This document shows, in pieces, positions 22,123 to 33,999 of a stretch of 64,000 nucleotides of DNA. How positions within the stretch are numbered: position 1 is the first letter of the stretch; each line of letters begins with the position of its first letter. Below the pieces are notes generated by a model, which searched no databases, was not told where the DNA came from, and saw only the letters and a list, made by a program, of their open reading frames with translations. This DNA comes from Sipunculus nudus (Eukaryota; Annelida; Sipuncula; Golfingiida; Sipunculidae), in contig CM049312.1 of the NCBI GenBank assembly GCA_026874595.1, forward strand, positions 51,711,429 to 51,775,428, read 5' to 3'. The position numbers and the translations under genes are program-made.

Positions 22123-23945
22123 TGTTGATGCTCTGGTTCTGCATGTCAAGTGACCAGGCTGTTGATGCTCTGGTTTTGCATGTCAAGTGACCAGGTGGTT
22201 GATGCTCTGGTTCTGCATGTCAAGTGACCAGGCTGTTAATGCTCTGGTTCTGCATGTAAAGTGACCAGGTGGTTGATCCTCTGGTTTTGCATGTCAAGAG
22301 ACTAGGATGTTGATGCTCTGATTCTTCAAGCCAAGTGACCAGGTGGTTGATGCTCTGGTTTTCTATGTCAAGTGACCAGGCTGTTGATGCTCTGGTTCTG
22401 CATGTCAAGTGACCAGGCTGTTGATGCTCTGATTCTTCAAGCCAAGTGACCAGGCTGTTGATGCTTTGGTTCTGCATGTCAGGTGACCAGGCTGTTAATG
22501 CTCTGATTCTTCATGTCAAGTGACCGGGTGGGTGATGCTCTGGTTCTGCATGTAAAGTGACCAGGCTGTTGATGCTCTGGTTCTGCATGTCAAGTGACCA
22601 GGCTGTTGATGCTCTGGTTCTGCTTGCAAGTGACCAGGCTGTCAATGCTCTGGTTCTTCATGTCAAGTGACCGGGTGGGTGATGCTCTGGTTCTGCATGT
22701 CAAGTGACCAGGCTGTTGATGCTCTGATTCTTCAAGCCAAGTGACCAGGCTGTTGATGCTTTGGTTCTGCATGTCAGGTGACCAGGCTGTTAATGCTCTG
22801 ATTCTTCATGTCAAGTGACCGGGTGGGTGATGCTCTGGTTCTGCATGTAAAGTGACCAGGCTGTTGATGTTCTGGTTCTGCATGTAAAGTGACCAGGCTG
22901 TTGATGCTCTGGTTCTGCATGTCAAGTGACCAGGTGGTTGATGCTCTGGTTCTGCATGTCAAGTGACTGGATGGGTGATGCTCTGGTTCTGCATGTAAAG
23001 TGACCAGGCTGTCAATGCTCTGGTTCTTCATGTTAAGTGACCAGGCTGTTGATGTTCAGGTTCTGCATGTCAAGTGACCAGACTGTTGATGCTCTGGTTC
23101 TGCATGTCAGGTGATTAGGCTGTTGATGCTCTGATTCTGCATGTCAAGTGACGAGGCTGTTGATGCTCTGGTTCTTCATTTTAAGTGACCAGGTGGTTGA
23201 TGCTCTGGTTCTGCAAGTCAAGTGACCATGTGGTTGATGCTCTGGTTCTGCACATCAAGTGACCAGGCTGTCAATGCTCTGATTCTTTATGTCAAGTGAC
23301 CGGGTGGGTGATGCTCTGGTTCTGCATGTAAAGTGACCAGGCTGTTGATGCTCTGGTTCTGCATGTCAATTGACCAGGCTGTTGATGCTCTGGTTCTGCA
23401 TGTCAAGTGATTAGGCTGTTGATGCTCTGGTTCTGCATGTCAAGCGACCAGGCTGTCAATGCTCTGGTTCTTCATGTTAAGTGACCAGGTGGTTGATGCT
23501 CTGGTTCTGCATGTCATGTGACCAGGCTGTTGATGCTCTGGTTCTGCATGTCAAGTGACCAGGCTGTTGATGCTCTGGTTCTTCATGTCAAGTGACCAGG
23601 TGGTTGATGCTCTGGTTCTGCATGTCAAGTGACCAGGCTGTTGATGCTCTGGTTCTGCATGTCAAGTGACCAGGCTGTTGATGCTCTGATTCTTTATGTC
23701 AAGTGACCAGGCTGTTGATGCTCTCATCCTTTATGTCAAGTGACCAGGCTGTTGATGCCTTGGTTCTTCATGTCAAGTGACCAGGCTTTTGATGCTCTGG
23801 TTCTGCATGTCAAGTGACCAGGCTGTTGATGCTCTGGTTCTTCATGTCAAGTGACCAGGCTGTTGATGCTCTGGTTCTGCATGTCAAGTGACCAGGCTGT
23901 TGATGCTCTGGTTCTGCATGTCAAGTGAGCAGGCTGTCAACACTC
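22123..23945 (+). repeat. 37-bp minisatellite, about 49 units
   Basis: Head-to-tail units of 37 bp with consensus start GTTGATGCTCTGGTTCTGCA and end TGTCAAGTGACCAGGCT. Variant words (GGTGGT, TCTTCA, GATTCT) recur in a higher-order pattern; for example a block at about 22461 is repeated at about 22756, 295 bp or eight units later. The unit is not a multiple of three. Minus-strand frames stay open simply because the unit has few stops. Confidence 0.95.
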
Positions 23946-24960
23946 TGGCATTACTACATTACATTAGGCTGTTCATGGCCTCAATTCAAGGTGTTCAGAC
24001 CACAGTCCTGTGGACTGCATGGTACAGGCTAATGCAAGCTCAACAAAGAAGCAACACTAAGGGAAAAATGTGCCAGCTAAGCTTTATGTAAACTTGAGAT
24101 GTGCTATTAACTGAACTGAAAATATTAATCCAGTGCCAAAGGTGTAACCAATATTTTAATCTTCACTCCACCCCAATATTAACCTTACTCCTCCCCAATA
24201 TTAACCTCACTCCAACCTAATATTGACCTCTCCCACTGGACAAGGGCTGATAAATCACCAGATGAAGAATATAAAAAGAATGGCATGTTTTTCCAGTACC
24301 ATATTTACTCAAATAAAATCCTGTAATAACTAGAAATCTTCAAGCCTACACTATGTGGGAGGTCTCTATTGTTGGATGCTCCCAAACCTGTGTTAGCATT
24401 AATTTATTTGGTCCATTGATGCATAAGTGACTGTACATTTGCAAATGTTCCCTGATGATGATCCTGTGTCCAGGTCATGTGTCGGAGCCACCCCAAACTC
24501 TAATTTCTTCTTCATTGGCCCATTCCTGAAATGCTGTGAAAATTTCATAAAATTCTGATCCTGGTTGCTTGAGTTATTTTGTAAACAAACGTACATACAA
24601 ACACACAAAGGGGGATGATGACATAAAGATTTCTACTGTGCAAAGACTTGCTCTAGTCTATATATTATATAGTTAGTATTAAGTGGAAATGTAAAAGGCT
24701 TTTCAGGCATACATTCTAATATTCATCACACAGTACACATTTCTTGAGAGAGCTGAGGTGGTGATTAAGTAATGTGGTCTAGAGTTCTGAAGCAAAATAG
24801 AAAAATGACCCCAGTGTTCTTTGCCATTGTAGACATGTGAATTAGGATGTTATTTATTTATTTATAAATTTGATATTATTTTCGATAACAACAAGGTCAA
24901 TCTGTGAAAAGGACTTCTAATTAGATCTATTTGACATTGTAACTTTGATGATATTTTCAG
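23946..24960 (+). other. end of MED15 intron 1
   Basis: Mostly plain intron. A 22-23-bp motif (CTCCACCCCAATATTAACCT) repeats three times at 24164-24232, and a diverged copy of a repeat with (ACAT/ACAA)n lies near 24480-24610. No gene is recognised. A TTTTCAG acceptor closes the intron. Confidence 0.6.
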
Positions 24961-25048
24961 AGATGATGCTCTCCAGCAGACCGGAGCTCAGATGCAGAAA
25001 TCCAGTGTTGAGATGGAGCATTACGTTTACCAGAAGGCTCGGTCTCGG
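24961..25048 (+). CDS. MED15: MED15, exon 2 (KIX core)
   Basis: The exon follows a TGATATTTTCAG acceptor and ends at a GTAAGC donor. It codes for DDALQQTGAQMQKSSVEMEH then YVYQKARSR. In animal MED15 this is the centre of the KIX three-helix bundle: D-D-A-(x)7-K-S-S-x-(D/E)-M-E-x-x-V-(F/Y)-x-K-A-(K/R)-(T/S)-R. It enters in phase 2 and leaves in phase 0, consistent with its neighbours. It is 8.4 kb from exon 1, a distance filled with transposons, a segmental duplicate and a minisatellite. No other host gene is seen in between, so the join is secure. Confidence 0.92.
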
Positions 25049-27311
25049 GTAAGCCCAAACACTACTCAAGCTTCAAGCTTTGTCTAAAAATAAAATATTT
25101 TTTTCTGCAAAATTTGTATGGTTTAAAGAATTTGTTGAGATAAAATCAGTGGATTTATGTTGCTTTTCATTATTTATTTCAAGTAAAGTTGCTCTTAAGT
25201 CAGAAGAGCTGCAGCAATAACTGCCTGACCTCACCCACATGATTACCTCAAGCTTAGCTTCAAATTAGCAGGGTTAAATTTGAGTGATATTCACCCCTTT
25301 CTGGTGCTGAATTGGTTCCTTTTCAGCATGCAGTAATCTACACTGAGCATAACTATTGTTATATGAATTATTTTACTTGCACACAAAGTTGTAACAGTTT
25401 GATTAGGACACAAGAGAACATCAAATGATATTCTTGTTGATTACCATATTTGATGTAATAAGGCCCCGGATGCTCTCAAAAAAATGTTTGTACCCTTACC
25501 CCCCCCCCCCCCCCCCCTCCACTTCTACACCCCTCCCCCATCCCCATCATTAGATGTTAAATTGGGTTTCCATCAAATAAGGAAAATAATCTGGCCTTGA
25601 TAAAATAATTCAATCATTTATTCTACACAAAATGTTTGCCTTGTGAATATGAAGAAAACCACAGTATTCAAGGCAAGTTGTGTATATGTAGTTCAAGCAT
25701 GTAGCCATTCTGCTGACTCTGTATATTGTTGATGTATCAGATGCAAAGGTTATTCTTAGTGGAAAATTCAAATTGAATCTGTCTTTTCACAATATTTTAT
25801 AGGTTCTGTTGTCTGTCAATATCAATGTGTTTTAACTAAAGTAAAAAGTTTTCCAGTAGTTTACTTGTAATACCAAATGATCACAGGTTGTTCACATGAA
25901 TTGGTTTGTTCAGTGTTCATCCATTAGGTGTCAGTAGTCTTGTGTTACTGAGACACCTTACAGTAGCCCAGTCAGTGATGTAATCCTTGAACATTTAAAG
26001 TGATTTGTATAGAATAAGTTTTTAAAAGCAAGGAATATAGTAAAAAAATAATGAAATACATGGTTATGTACTCAGATGTTTACTCTCATAAAATTTAGAC
26101 AGGAACAAATATAACGATTTCATAAATGGCCTTTAATAAAGGTTGTGGCAATATATGTGACACATTTCTGAATATCGACTTGTAGATATACATGTACATG
26201 AAATGGTAAATATGAGTCTTTTTAATTAACAAATAAATGTAATAAAAAAGGCCCAGCAGGTTTTTCTTGCAATGTAAAATTTAATTAAATTTGATTTTCA
26301 ATAAAACCCTTCATGTTTTCCTTTTTATGATGCCTAGAATGCCTTCAGATCTTATTTATAAAATTGATGTGCATGTTCAACATGGACACTGGTCTGATCT
26401 GTTAATACAATGCTAGTCCCTGTCCTCTTGTCATCTCTGGTGCTTCAGTCTCTATGTTTACTAAGCAAGTGGTTAGTCTTTCACATAAATGATTGATACC
26501 AATATAGTCTCGCCTTAACAAGATACAAAGAAATTGAGACATTTTCTTATGCATTTTCAGGCTTGAAAGAGCCATCCTCTCTGGACTGACTCCATTGCAG
26601 GGACAGGTTTTCTCAGAATGTGATTGGTTGACACTCTTGACTGGTTGTTGATTTTGTCATTGAGATTCAGTAGCTCATTATAACCATCCATATGGGATTT
26701 ATATATATTGTTATGGTCCTCATTCACACTGCAAATTTGACTTGACGGACAGCAACAAAAAAGTTGGGGGCTCGTCCAAAATACATCCCACTTACCATTT
26801 CCCCCCGTGGATAAGCCACACTTTTTCTCCATGAAATCGAAATAAAAAACATAGGTGCGGATTATACATGGAAGCATAATTCTAAACTATTGATGTCTCC
26901 ATCTTATTGGACATTGTATGGTGGGCCGACAATGAGTGATAATAAAAGATTTTATGTAAAAGAAATGAATACTCACTGAACTTTTTCAAATTAGGCATAA
27001 GAAAACATAATTATAGGTTTAATTTACTGTCAAAATTTCCAATACTTAAAATATACCTTTAAATGTGGCTTACAGCCAAAGAACATTGTTGATATGTTAA
27101 CTGAAATATGCACGACCGTGGATGGTTTCGCTGACCTCCTTTAATGTCATTGTCAGTTGATAGATGGCGCTGTGGGCAACAGCACTGGGCTTGTTATGCC
27201 AGGTCATTGATTCTCATAGGAAATGATCCATGATACACTTAATTACTTTCTAAACAACTTGAGCCAAGTGAGGAATAATTGCCTAGTGGTTTCCTTAGTT
27301 AATTAATTGTA
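25049..27311 (+). other. first part of MED15 intron 2
   Basis: AT-rich intron DNA with a 19-base C run at 25499-25517. At 26768-26782 the plus strand reads TTGGGGGCTCGTCC, a 14-base match to a proline-tRNA primer site, which could mark a decayed LTR element; no LTR could be traced. No gene is recognised. Confidence 0.5.
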
Positions 27312-29331
27312 TCCGCCAAAACAGAGTTTTGCGGATACTATGTTTTCAGCTGCACGCCGCCGCCACCGCCGCTGCCGCAGCGTAGCTATCCGGAGAACTC
27401 CTCCGTAACCGTGGGCGGAATTTTACAGAACCCGGGATTATGTTCGGGTCACATGTGAACTGCTGCGCCCCGATTTTGTTTTGACCTCTGACCTTTCCTC
27501 TGCGCTCTGCGTCCGTTTGTGCGTCTGTTTCCACACATAAACCCACATATCTCGGGAACCGTTTGACTGATCAGGAAAATTTTTTTTACACAAATGTAGC
27601 CCTTGGAGAGCTTTATAACATACACAAAAAATGGTGAAGCAACCTGCAACCATGTTTGCACAGTGTCCATCTGTTTGTCTGCCTTAGGTTAAAATCACTC
27701 TTATCTCTGCAGTGACTAGACTAATTCACCTAAAATTCGGCATGCGTAAACATCCTGGATAGTTTTTCTGATTTTATGACAGGTGGCGCCACCTACATTC
27801 ACGTTTACGCTGCAGACATCCAAGCTCATATCTCGGGAACCGTTTGACCGATCAGGAAAATTTTTTTGCACAAATGTAGCCCTTGGAGAGCTTTATAACA
27901 TACACAAAAAATGGTGGCGCCACCTGCAACCATGTTTGCACAGTGTCCATCTGTTCGTCTGCCTTGGGTTAAAATCACTCATATCTCTGCAGTGACTTGA
28001 CTAATTCACCTGAAATTCGGCATGCATACACATCCTGGATAGCTTTTCTGATTTTATGACAGGTGGCGCCACCTACATTCACGTTTATGCTGCAGACATC
28101 CAAGCTCATATCTCGGGAACCGTTTGACCGATCAGGAAATTTTTTTGCACAAATGTAGCCCTTGGAGAGCTTTATAACATACACAAAAAATGGTGGCACC
28201 ACCTGCAACCATATTTGCACAGTGTCCATCTGTTCGTCTGCCTTGGGTTAAAATCACTCATATCTCTGCAGTGACTTGACTAATTCACCTGAAATTCGGC
28301 ATGCGTACACATCCTGGATAGCTTTTCTGATTTTGTGACAGGTGGCGCCACCTACAATCACGTTTACGCTGCAGACATCCAAGCTCATATCTCGGGAACC
28401 GTTTGACCGATCTGGAAAATTTTTTTGCACAAATGTAGCCTTTGGAGAGCTTTATAACATACACAAAAAATGGTGGCGCCACCTGCAACCATGTTTGCAC
28501 AGTGTCCAACTGTTCGTCTGCCTTGGGTTAAAATCACTCATATCTCTGCAGTGACTAGACTAATTCACCTGAAATTCGGCATGCGTAAACATCCTGGATA
28601 GTTTTTCTGATTTTATGACAGGTGGCGCCACCTACATTCACGGTTACGCTGCAGACATCCAAGCTCATATCTCGGGAACCGTTTGACAGATTGGGCCAAA
28701 ATTTTGCATGTGTATAGATCTCACATAGTCTTTCATCATACGCAAAACTGGTGGCGCCACCTGCAGCTATTTTTGCACAGCTCCTGTCTGTTTGTCTGCC
28801 ATTGGATAAAATCACTCATATCTCGGAAGTGGTTTGACATATATGCCTAAAATTTTGCAGGTTTATACATCCCCGACAGCTCTCTTGATTTTATGACAGG
28901 TGGCGCCACCTGCATTCTAGTTTATGCAGCAGACATCCAAGCTCATATCTTGGGAACCGTTTGACCAATTGGGCCAAAGTTTAGCATGTGTATAGTTCTC
29001 ACATAGCTCTTTATCATACACAAAACTGGTGGCGTCACCTGCAACCATTTTTGCTCAGCGTCCATCTGTTTGTCTGCCATAGGCTAAAATCACTCATATA
29101 CATGTAGTGGTTTGACTTATCTGCCTTAAATTTTTCATATGTATATAACTTGGACGGCTTTCTGGATTTTGTGGTATGGGGGGCAACCTACATACACAAT
29201 TTGGCTGCAGACATCCATGCTAATATGCAACACTCAATTTTCCCTTGCCACTCAATCCATGCCTCACTTCACCCGTTCCACTTTGATTTAGGCGGATACA
29301 CGTAGTCGCTTGTCGACTACCAGTATTCTAG
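27312..29331 (+). mobile_element. non-autonomous Helitron with both termini
   Basis: The element begins 5'-TC (TCCGCCAAAACAGAGTTTTG) after an A and ends CTAG-3' before a T. This is the A|T target and TC...CTRR signature of canonical Helitrons, which leave no target duplication. A hairpin, GTAGTCG-CTTGT-CGACTAC (29302-29320), precedes CTAG by 7 bases, the usual terminal stem-loop. The 5' end itself also folds (CCGCAAAAC pairing). Between the termini lie tandem modules of about 280 bp. No Rep/helicase is encoded. Related ends are seen at 21883, 32067 and, eroded, at 34446 and 39895. Confidence 0.85.
27690..28915 (+). repeat. 280-bp tandem modules with GGTGGCGCCACC palindromes
   Basis: Four and a half modules of about 279-280 bp. 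Each contains two GGTGGCGCCACC palindromes about 130-150 bp apart and the words ATCTCGGGAACCGTTTGACC, GCACAAATGTAGCCCTTGG and CTGCAGTGACT. The palindromes are at 27782, 27913, 28062, 28341, 28472, 28621, 28750 and 28899 (28192 has one mismatch). Short frames in both directions recur because the modules repeat. Confidence 0.95.
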
Positions 29332-29454
29332 TTACCCTTTTGTTTACATCGTCAACATGGTCAGATTGATTCGTTGAACAAAAATAAATGTTATCACGGC
29401 CATGGTGTTATAACTTGATAAGAGAAGTGGGGGATTTTTTTTTATACTATATAT

Positions 29455-29770
29455 ATGTCAGAGACGAGATTGAAATCCAGGCAGATTTTAAATTCGCCTA
29501 GACGAGATTGCGATTGTGGTCTCACCTAGGCGAGATTGTGATTGTAATCTCGGCTAGACGGATTTTAAACTCGCCTGGACGAGATCACAATTGCAATCTC
29601 GCCTAGGCGAGATTAAAATCCTTCATGGTGCAGGCCAGGATTTTAATCTCGCCAAGGCCAGTTTAAAATCTGTCTGGTGTCATCCAGGGGAGTTTAAAAT
29701 CTGCCTGATATCACTTAGGTGAGTTTAAAATATGCCTTCGCAAGATTAAAATAGTGATCTGATCTTATTT
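29455..29770. repeat. field of palindromes of TCTCGCCTAGGCGAGA type
   Basis: About a dozen words of the form (G/C)GAGATT-N-AATCTCG(C/G) in alternating orientation, centred on CCTAGGCG or on AAATTTTA-like spacers. The best is CAATCTCGCCTAGGCGAGAT at about 29596-29615. The strand can fold on itself at many places. No protein or known family is recognised. Confidence 0.8.
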
Positions 29771-29834
29771 CCTAATAAATTATGCATTGTAATTGACATA
29801 TGAAAGATGTTTCAGTCAGATTTTCAATATTTTA

Positions 29835-30065
29835 ACACTTAATGGTTATGTATAGTTCAGAAGTAATATATTTATTAATATTTACAGAATATTATATTAT
29901 TAATGTAATAATTAACATTTATTTTGGAAATGGAATATTTTATATTATATATTTTTTATTAACATGGTTATATATAGTTCACAAGTAAGATATATTTATT
30001 AATATATACAGAATATTATATTATTAATGTAATAATTAACATTAATTTTTTTATTTTATATTTTT
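29835..30065 (+). repeat. AT-rich 130-bp tandem duplication
   Basis: Two copies of a unit with GGTTATRTATAGTTCA, AGTAAKATATWTTTATTAAT and ACAGAATATTATATTATTAA, about 130 bp apart. More than 80% A+T. Confidence 0.8.
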
Positions 30066-30239
30066 ATTAATAAACTAGGTAATAAGAAACTTACATTGGT
30101 AATGTATATGGCATATTTAAAATATATATGATGTGGGCTGCTGCTGATTATTTACATAATAATTTTGTTGTCAATATTGATTTGAAGGGAAACTGGTATA
30201 AGTAATATTAGTAATGTAGTATTTTCCTTTCCTATGAGA

Positions 30240-32067
30240 GTGGCCTTGACCTTGAATATTGTCATATATGGTGAAAATTACACAAAATCATTAATATCTC
30301 AATAAGGGATGCATGGATTGGTCCAAAAATTAACTTAATCAAAGGTCTTTGATAGTATTGTCATGTACCAGAAACTGGTGGCGCCACCTGTTATTCTTTT
30401 ACTTGTTTTCGTGCCGTTTAATACCCCCATCATTGCCACTTAACAGTACTGTGTGCATTATCAGTCAAAAACTAATGGACAGATTTCTTTCATATTATGC
30501 ATATACATAGACATGGGTTATGGGATGATGTATATATAAATTGGGGTCTGACCACATATCTCGGGAACCGTTCAACGGATCAGGAAAATTTTTTTTACAC
30601 AAATGTAGCCCTTGGAGAGCTTTATAACATACACAAAAAATGGTGGCGCCACCTGCAACCATGTTTGCACAGTGTCCATCTGTTCGTCTGCCTTGGGTTA
30701 AAATCACTCATATCTCTGCAGTGACTTGACTAATTCACCTGAAATTTGGGATGCGTATACATCCTGGATAGCTTTTCTGATTTTGTGACAGGTGGCGCCA
30801 CCTACATTCACGTTTACCCTGCAGACATTCAAGCTCATATCTCGGGAACCGTTTGACCGATCAGGAAAATTTTTTTGCACAAATGTAGCCCTTGGAGAGC
30901 TTTATAACATACACAAAAAATGGTGGCGCCACCTGCAACCATGTTTGCACAGTGTCCATCTGTTTGTCTGCCTTGGGTTAAAATCACTCATATCTCTGCA
31001 GTGACTTGACTAATTCACCTGAAATTTGGGATGCGTATACATCCTGGATAGCTTTTCTGATTTTGTGACAGGTGGCGCCACCTACATTCACGTTTACGCT
31101 GCAGACATCCAAGCTCATATCTCGGGAACCATTTGACCGATCTGGAAATTTTTTTTGCACAAATGTAGCCCTTGGAGAGCTTTATAACATACACAAAAAA
31201 TGGTGGCGCCACCTGCAACCATGTTTGCACAGTGTCCATCTGTTTGTCTGCCTTGGGTTAAAATCACTCATATCTCTGCAGTGACTTGACTAATTCACCT
31301 GAAATTCGGCATGCGTATACATCCTGGATAGCTTTTCTGATTTTATGACAGGTGGCGCCACCTACATTCACGTCTACGTGAATGACATCCAAGCTCATAT
31401 CTCGGGAACCGTTTGACTGATCAGGAAAATTTTTTTGCACAAATGTAGCCCTTGGAGAGCTTTATAACATACGCAAAACTGGTGGCGCCACCTACAGCCA
31501 TGTTTGCACACCTCCTGTCTGTTTGTCTGCCATGGGATAAAATAACTCATATCTCGGCAGTGGTTTGACATATCTGGCTAAAATTTTGCAGGTTTATACA
31601 TCCCCGACAGCTCTCTTGATTTTATGACAGGTGGAGCCACCTGCATTCTAGTTTATGCAGCAGACATCCAAGCTCATATCTTGGGAACCGTTTGACAGAT
31701 TGGGCCAAAGTTTTGCATGTGTATAGTTCTCACATAGCTCTTTATCATACGCAAAACTGGTGCCGTCACCTGCAACCATTTTTGCTCAGCGTCCATCTGA
31801 TTGTCTGCCACGGGCTAAAACCACTCATATACATGTAGTGGTTTGACTTATCTGCCTTAAATTTTGCATATGTATACAACTGGGACGGCTTTCTGGATTT
31901 TGTGGTAGGGGGGGCAACCTTCATACACAATTTGGCTGCAGACATCCATGCTAATATGCAACACTTCACTCTATTTCCCCTTGCCACTTAATCCATGCCT
32001 CACTTCACCCGTTCCACTCTGATTTAGGCGGATACACGTAGTCTCTTGTCGACTACCCATATTCTAG
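30240..32067 (+). mobile_element. second Helitron-derived block with 3' terminus
   Basis: The same 280-bp modules as in 27690-28915, five copies, with palindromes at 30377, 30642, 30791, 30922, 31071, 31202, 31351 and 31481. The block ends with the hairpin GTAGTCT-CTTGT-CGACTAC and CTAG (32064-32067) before a T. A 5'-TC terminus is not found; at 30240-30540 the sequence passes into a more diverged module. It could be a tandem partner of the Helitron at 27312. Confidence 0.75.
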
Positions 32068-33424
32068 TTTCATTTATAAACCCATAACAACGAGGCATGA
32101 TGAACATCAGCAAATGAATGAACACCCATTGATGGCTAGCCATATAAATAGATGAGTTAATGAAAACTGTTTGACCTATGATTAGCATTAATCTGCCAGC
32201 CAGGGTACTGTGCGAGTAGTTCTCCAAATCATCCAAGAAGTTCATTGCATATCCATCTTTCAACATTGGATATTCAGATTCAGAATACTCCTCCATTGCT
32301 CTAAAAACCTCTAACTTTCCATGCACCCTAAACAGGTATTCCCAGCCTGATCAAGAATTACCGTGAAACGGAACAAGTCATTATTCTTCAGAATTATATA
32401 GAGCAAATATTAGAGCAGCACAAACTGCTGTTTTAGATATATAAATTTTTCTGACACGTCGAACGTGCTCATATGAACGACTCACGATTATATGATGCCG
32501 CTGCTTGTTACTAACACTTGCTTCTTGGGAATATCATAGGCCATTCACTCTTGGAATAAAACCTTTCATGTACCGTATTGCACGGTATAGATGAAAGACA
32601 AACCACGGTGGCAAAGATCAAAGATTTACTTTTGGGGCACCGCAATTTAGTAGGTCGTGTGAGTCTGTCACGTGGTCTGTCAAGGGTCGGCCACAGGTGC
32701 CATCGAAACCATCAGCCAGGGTTCTGTAGTCGGTACATGCGCTGCGCACAACAATAGAACATACAGTGAGCCCATACAGGTGGCCGCGACTTCACCCATG
32801 GGCAATCAACAGGGTCAGCGCTGGATTAGCATGAGTGGCAGTATAAAGCAGGTCAATTTAACAGTAATACATCACTTTGGTCAGAAAAAAAACTAATCTG
32901 TAATAGCCAGGTGGTCGTATTTTACAGCATTTATATATTGATAATATAACGTTTTGAAAGGGACTGATTTAAAATGGTCATAATTTGCATTTTACAGGTG
33001 GTTGTTCAGTATATGATTTCTTACTTAAAACAGGTATGTGTCAGTAATATTTTATAATATAAATATAAAATAATATATATATAATATAAATAATATAATT
33101 GTACTCTTGACAGCACCCATTTTTACACTTGACAGCTACAGGAGAATAACCTTTTTGCTATTTTAAGTGTAACAATATTCTTCTAAGAGACTTGACGCTC
33201 TGACTGGCAAAGTTTACACCCATGGAGCCAGCAAATATTCAATGACTTCGGCAAATACAAATTGCAGCATTCAAGATTTGGCCAGAAACAGGCTGCGTAT
33301 TATACACAGGGTTATGTGTTTTTCCTCAGAAATTGTTGCTCTAAATAGGGGTGCAGATTGTCTATGGTAGCGGATTATCCATAGGGGAAAAGGGTATTTG
33401 TTGAGGAATCATTTGCTCAGGGGA
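32068..33424. other. intron 2 sequence; one unrecognised minus-strand open frame
   Basis: A 100-codon frame on the minus strand (32326-32024) begins MHGKLEVFRAMEEYSESEYP and has a plausible acidic, soluble first half preceded by a CCTGTTTAG acceptor-like site. There is no clear donor after it, and the last third crosses the Helitron terminus, so I do not call it a gene. The rest is plain intron with AT repeats (33050-33100). Confidence 0.35.
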
Positions 33425-33850
33425 AAATATTGGGCATATCCCAGATTCTAACCCATGTTGGTTGCGCACATGTCCAGCATTCCAGCAGCTTCGCTAGAAA
33501 GCAAGCTTCACTGGCGAGACAGTTAGGTCTGCTTTTATGTGCACACCGTTATACACCCCCTCTTAAGAGTATTCTGCTATCAGAACAAGGAGTCATACCA
33601 GGAGTCATACTTTAGGTGAACTAGGTGGTGGTAATTGCCCAATTACTTCAAACCACCATTCCCTGGAGCCCAACATTGGGCATAATCCCGGATGAGCCTT
33701 CATTTGTTTAGGAAACATTTTGCTCGGTAAATTTTGGGCTGATCCTGGATTTGAACCCATATCAGTGGCACATATGTCTGGCATTCCAACTGTTTTGCTA
33801 GAAAAGCAAGCTTCACCAGTGAGACAGTTTGGTCTGCTTTTATGTGCAGT
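33425..33850 (-). repeat. pair of tRNA-derived SINE-like repeats
   Basis: Two related segments, about 33425-33550 and 33722-33850, share GCTAGAAAGCAAGCTTCACT and GACAGTTWGGTCTGCTTTTA. On the minus strand the second carries an A-box-like TAGCAAAACAGTTGG and a B box GGTTCAAATCC, the internal promoter pair of tRNA-derived SINEs. They lie just upstream of exon 3. Confidence 0.6.
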
Positions 33851-33941
33851 ATGTTACAATATATATATTTATTTATATATATAAAGATAGATATAGAAAT
33901 ATTTATCTGAAAAGTAAAGGTTTAATGTTTTATATTTACAG

Positions 33942-33993
33942 GATGAGTATCTTGCTCTGGTTGCCAAGGTGATTCTGCACATGAGAGATCTGA
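33942..33993 (+). CDS. MED15: MED15, exon 3 (KIX third helix)
   Basis: This 52-nt exon after a TTTTATATTTACAG acceptor codes for DEYLALVAKVILHMRDL plus one base, before a GTGAGT donor. It matches the last KIX helix of animal MED15 (D-E-Y-L-x-L-V-A-(K/R)-x-I-x-H-x-R-D). It starts in phase 0 after exon 2 and leaves in phase 1; the leftover A joins AT of exon 4 to give Asn. With exons 1 and 2 it completes a KIX domain of about 72 residues. Confidence 0.92.
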
Positions 33994-33999
33994 GTGAGT

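Noticed and set aside
22220-23031. Minus-strand open frames in the 37-bp array (repeated Asn-Gln-Ser-Ile-Asn text)
   Set aside because: The unit length is not a multiple of three and all frames read through only because the unit lacks stops; no start context, splice sites or conservation support a protein.
22123-23945. CRISPR array
   Set aside because: Head-to-tail units without unique spacers, in an animal intron; it is a minisatellite.
27346-31284. Many near-identical 60-75-codon frames on both strands
   Set aside because: They are repeated because the 280-bp Helitron modules repeat; frames overlap on both strands and show no domain.
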